A stretch of 64,000 nucleotides of DNA from Planctomycetota bacterium. Its GTDB lineage: Bacteria > Planctomycetota > Planctomycetia > Planctomycetales > Planctomycetaceae. Below the pieces are notes generated by a model. It searched no databases, was not told where the DNA came from, and saw only the letters and a program-made list of their open reading frames with translations. Location: positions 310,001 to 374,000 of the forward strand of contig JACTNB010000019.1 in NCBI GenBank assembly GCA_014584345.1. Reading direction: 5' to 3'. Below are positions 60,920 to 64,000 of the stretch, in pieces (the stretch's first letter is position 1; each line of letters starts with the position of its first letter). The translations under genes were made by a program, and so were the position numbers.

Positions 60920-62107
60920 TTAAACCCCAGCGGAAGACAGGCAGGCCCGCCAGATCTTCAAATGAGCCTGGGACGACTCTTCCAGGGTAAAGTTACGTTT
61001 CACGTGGTCGCGTGCGCTGGAGCCGAGTGTTTCTCGCAAGGCCTGATTCTGCATGACCTCCTGGCAGGCGGCTGCCAGACGCGCGACGTCGTTTGGCGGA
61101 ACAAGCCAGGCCGTTTCCCCATGTTTCAGGAGTTCGGTTGTCCCGCCGACGTCCGTCGCCAGAATGGCAACTCCCGCTGCGGCGGCTTCCAGCAACACCC
61201 GCCCGAACGGTTCCTGACGTGCGGGATGAATCAGCAGATCGGCCTGGGCCAGTACCGACGGGACATCGTTCATGTATCCCAGCCAGTGAATCCGCGGTTC
61301 CAGACCTGCCCGAGCCGAGATCTGGTCGAGTTGCTCGATGAATTCGTGGCTCTCGGCTTTGTTCGAAAACCGCTCACCTAGAAACAGGAAATGCCACTCG
61401 GGCAGACTGGGGGCAACGTTTGACAGCGCCTCCAGGAGAGTATCGTGCCCCTTCCTCAAACCTATCTGGCCAATCACCACGGCAACGCGACACTCGGGAG
61501 GTAACTGCAGTTCTCTGCGAAGCGTAAAACGGGGGAGAGACAGGTAGCTGTCGCAATCGATCCCGTTATGAATAACGGTAATGCCTCCCCTTGGGTAACC
61601 CTGGTCGAAGTAAGCCTCAGCCGTCGCGCGAGAGACGGCGATCAGGCGGTCCAGGCGTGTCAGATCGCCCATTGCCTTGGCGGAGAGACGCATAATATCG
61701 CGCAGATGCCCAGTCACGGGGATGGAAATTCGTTCCCGATGCCGCCCGGCGAAACGGCACAGGGTCAAACTGTTGGCATGGAGTAAATCACAGTGATGTT
61801 CGCGCAACAGGGCTTCCAGCCGGGGGAACAGTACATCATCGGGAAGGCGGTTTCCCTGGGCATCGCGAAAGGCAAAGGGGAGGTGCGTCAGGCCCAGGGA
61901 AGCGACTTCACCCTCCAGCGATCCTCCCCGGGGGGCCAGGATCAGAAAATCACATTTCCGCCTCAGGTTGTCTGCCACGGCAAGCAGCGAGCGTTCTCCC
62001 CCCAAAGCGGTGGGGAACTCCATCAGCACCGCAATGCGAGGTCGCAAACTGGCCGCCACGACGCTTACCCCAAATGCACGAGAGACCCTGAAAGGAACGA
62101 ATGCCAC
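60920..62107 (-). CDS. Glycosyltransferase family 4 (GT-B)
   Basis: This 395-residue protein has the two Rossmann halves of GT-B enzymes. The C-terminal half carries EPFGRVLLEAAAAG (the donor-binding E-x7-E), VGGTTELL and RLAAACQEVM. It probably adds a sugar from a nucleotide donor to a cell-surface glycan. The first ATG at 62107 lacks a clear ribosome site and the N-terminus may start about 20 codons later (near LRPRIAVLMEF). Confidence 0.88.
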   Translation of the reverse strand: MAFVPFRVSRAFGVSVVAASLRPRIAVLMEFPTALGGERSLLAVADNLRRKCDFLILAPRGGSLEGEVASLGLTHLPFAFRDAQGNRLPDDVLFPRLEALLREHHCDLLHANSLTLCRFAGRHRERISIPVTGHLRDIMRLSAKAMGDLTRLDRLIAVSRATAEAYFDQGYPRGGITVIHNGIDCDSYLSLPRFTLRRELQLPPECRVAVVIGQIGLRKGHDTLLEALSNVAPSLPEWHFLFLGERFSNKAESHEFIEQLDQISARAGLEPRIHWLGYMNDVPSVLAQADLLIHPARQEPFGRVLLEAAAAGVAILATDVGGTTELLKHGETAWLVPPNDVARLAAACQEVMQNQALRETLGSSARDHVKRNFTLEESSQAHLKIWRACLSSAGV

Positions 62108-62463
62108 GAAGATTTTCGATGCAGGAAGTGCGTAGTATAACCACTTTCCGTCTCAAGCATAATCGTATGGGGAACATTAAGGCACTTCCGGCGAGGAAGG
62201 CTAGAGATAATACTGCCACGTCCTAATCGACCAGCGAAACCGCGAAATCGCCATCTTTTCGTTTTCGGCCACCTCCCGCGCAAGCCGTTGATTTGCTCCT
62301 TCCAGAGTTCCCCGCGCCAAACGGCGCACAGGGGGTGTGATTTTCAAGGATGACGATAAAAACTGTCCACGAGCGGATGTGCCATGAATTGAATAAAAAC
62401 ACGGAATAAATAGAACGCTAAGCATACCATACGAAAAATTCAGGGCGCGGGTAGCGTCCCGAC
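62108..62463. other. Intergenic region
   Basis: About 360 bases between two minus-strand genes. It is AT-rich near 62390-62450. I see no tRNA, terminator or open frame of merit. Confidence 0.35.
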
Positions 62464-64000
62464 TCATGCGGGTTGAAGCGGAAAGCGGATTGTGAAGGTG
62501 GTCCCCTGCTCGGGTTCGCTCGCCACGCCGATCGTGCCCGAGAAGTGCTGGCACAAATGCTTGACAATAGCAAGCCCCAATCCCGTCCCCCCCGCATCGC
62601 GGGCCCGTGCGGCATCGACGCGATAAAAGCGTTCAAAAATACGTTCCAGGTGTTTCCGCTCGATCCCTATCCCGGTGTCCGATATCTGGATCACGACGTG
62701 GCCCTGTTCAGGGTACCACGCCACGCACACGCGGCCTCCCGGAGGAGTGTAGTTGATGGCATTATCCAGCAGGTTATTCACGATCGTGCGGATCCCCTCG
62801 GGATCCGCCAGCACCGTCAAGGCTTCGATCGTCGGTTGCCCCACCAGTTCAATGCGATGCGAACGGGCAACGGAAAAATGTTCGTCGATCGCCTCCTGAA
62901 TGGGCACGCCGATGTCGATCAGATCCGCATGAAAAACATCCTCCTCGGATTCAATCTTGGCCAACTCCATCAGGTCGATGATCAGCTTGTGCAGGCGATC
63001 TGCATGCTCGGAAATCTGCTTCAGGAAATGTTCCGCATGGACCTGGTCCGACAAGGCGCCATCTGCCAGCGTGTCCGTGCAGGCCTGAATCGCCGCCAGC
63101 GGGGTTTTCAATTCATGTCCCACGTTCGAAACAAATTCCGAGCGAATTTTCTCCAACCGCCGCAATTCCGTGACATCGTGCAGTACCAGCACCACTCCGG
63201 GGCAAGGCTCGCCCGGGAGTCGAGACGCAATAAAGGAGATGCGGTTATGCGACCGCGGCAGTTCAATCTCGCGCTTCAATTGAAACTGGCCCGCCAATAC
63301 GTCACGCACCACCGACTGGACATCGGTGTTGCGCAACACTTCCCAATACGGGCGACCGATAACACGACGACCATCGAATTCGATCATGCGGAAGGCGGCA
63401 TCATTGGCAAACAAGATCCGCTCCTGCGAATCGACCGCAATCACCCCTTCCACCATGCCTCCCAGTACCGTGGCCAGACGCTCGCTGTTCTCGCGCAGGC
63501 GATACCCCTGTTGCTGCAACTCGTTGATTCGCGTGGAAAGTTCACGGCTCATGGAGTTGAAGGTTTGTGCCAGGGTCCCAAATTCATCGGCGGAATTCTC
63601 CGGGACCGTCTGGTAGAGATTCCCAATCGTGATGGCCCGCGAGGCACGCGTCAGTTCTTCCAGGGGACGCGTGATCCGGGCCGCCACGTAGATCGACAAC
63701 AAAACTCCCGCGAGACACACCACCAGGGTCGCCCCCCATGTTACCCGCGCGGAGTAGTTCAATTGCGAATCGAGCTCCGCACGAGACGCGTCGATCTGCA
63801 GATATCCCAGGCCCCCTTCAGCGGATTCGATTGGGCGAATGTGGATTTCCAGTCGCATGCCATTGGGCCTGGTAACGGATCGACGGAACGGTTCCGTCGC
63901 GCTTTGCAGAAATGCCAGCCCCGGTTCAAGCGCGATGCGTGCGGGATCCTCCTCGGATTGTGTCGTGGCAACCACCTGGCCAGAAACATCAAAAAGATGA
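62464..64000 (-). CDS. PhoR-like sensor histidine kinase (5' end outside window)
   Basis: The frame is open through the right edge (HLFDVSGQVVATTQ precedes the first in-frame GTG at 63975), so the true start is outside the window. From the edge inward, the visible 512 residues hold the end of an extracytoplasmic sensor, a membrane helix (ARVTWGATLVVCLAGVLLSI), a HAMP segment, a PAS domain (about 185-290), HisKA with the phospho-acceptor in VGHELKTPL, and HATPase with NNLLDNAIN and DTGIGIERKHL. It would phosphorylate a response regulator, probably to the right. PhoR-type phosphate control is a family-based guess. Confidence 0.9.
   Translation of the reverse strand, partial: HLFDVSGQVVATTQSEEDPARIALEPGLAFLQSATEPFRRSVTRPNGMRLEIHIRPIESAEGGLGYLQIDASRAELDSQLNYSARVTWGATLVVCLAGVLLSIYVAARITRPLEELTRASRAITIGNLYQTVPENSADEFGTLAQTFNSMSRELSTRINELQQQGYRLRENSERLATVLGGMVEGVIAVDSQERILFANDAAFRMIEFDGRRVIGRPYWEVLRNTDVQSVVRDVLAGQFQLKREIELPRSHNRISFIASRLPGEPCPGVVLVLHDVTELRRLEKIRSEFVSNVGHELKTPLAAIQACTDTLADGALSDQVHAEHFLKQISEHADRLHKLIIDLMELAKIESEEDVFHADLIDIGVPIQEAIDEHFSVARSHRIELVGQPTIEALTVLADPEGIRTIVNNLLDNAINYTPPGGRVCVAWYPEQGHVVIQISDTGIGIERKHLERIFERFYRVDAARARDAGGTGLGLAIVKHLCQHFSGTIGVASEPEQGTTFTIRFPLQPA

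Overview
The window looks like a chromosomal segment of a planctomycete, most likely order Planctomycetales. This is an inference from gene content: two pairs of planctomycete-type cytochrome/DUF1549/DUF1553 proteins with DUF1501 partners, a sulfatase, a sialate O-acetylesterase, several secreted esterases, a V-type ATPase, and a methanofuran/tetrahydromethanopterin-type C1 gene pair. Most of it is ordinary, densely coded chromosome. One stretch, about 53.2-58.6 kb, is a small integrated element.

Layout. 1-486 (-) is the N-terminal end of a multihaem cytochrome resembling ActA of alternative complex III. 926-5570 (+) is a DUF1549/DUF1553 plus DUF1501 pair. 5623-7818 (-) holds a C1-cofactor pair (hydantoinase-like kinase and ATP-grasp ligase). 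8.1-9.5 kb has a small pilin-like membrane protein with a clear terminator and a degenerate hemerythrin-like protein. 9.5-15.9 kb (-) carries an SDR, an ABC ATPase, a large membrane-anchored protein and a transketolase. 16.2-19.1 kb (+) has an amidohydrolase, a Fur-family regulator and an HtrA-like protease. 19.2-22.5 kb (-) has purB and ffh. 22.8-36 kb has secreted esterases and beta-lactamase-fold hydrolases, a MarR/SDR/pirin operon, a sulfatase, a possible cysteine-peptidase-like secreted protein, a PQQ-propeller protein and a glycerophosphodiesterase.

36.3-43.7 kb (+) is a complete-looking V-type ATPase operon in the order B-D-I-K-E-DUF2764-A. This is a circular permutation of the E-DUF2764-A-B-D-I-K order known from related bacterial operons. 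Most internal genes are tightly coupled or overlapping. The proteolipid keeps all five residues of the Na+ site described for Enterococcus hirae NtpK, so Na+ coupling is plausible. 44-52.7 kb has a serine hydrolase, a large two-domain alpha/beta hydrolase, the second DUF1501 plus DUF1549/DUF1553 pair (-), and a TfoX-N protein.

53229-58638 is an element integrated into a tRNA-Val(CAC) gene and bounded by a 25-bp direct repeat (att core). It encodes an excisionase-like HTH protein, a tail-assembly-chaperone-like protein with an in-frame -1 slippery heptamer that joins it to the overlapping downstream ORF (G/GT type), a tape-measure-like protein, a small unknown protein and a tyrosine integrase whose last codons come from the tRNA sequence. 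No capsid, portal, terminase, tail tube or lysis gene is visible. It is either a decayed prophage or an unusually small element that kept only a tail-length module. A 32-bp perfect inverted repeat lies just left of it, and a related copy lies near 60.85 kb.

58.9-64 kb (-) has an SDR, a ribose-type periplasmic binding lipoprotein, a family 4 glycosyltransferase and the 3' part of a PhoR-like sensor kinase that runs off the right edge.
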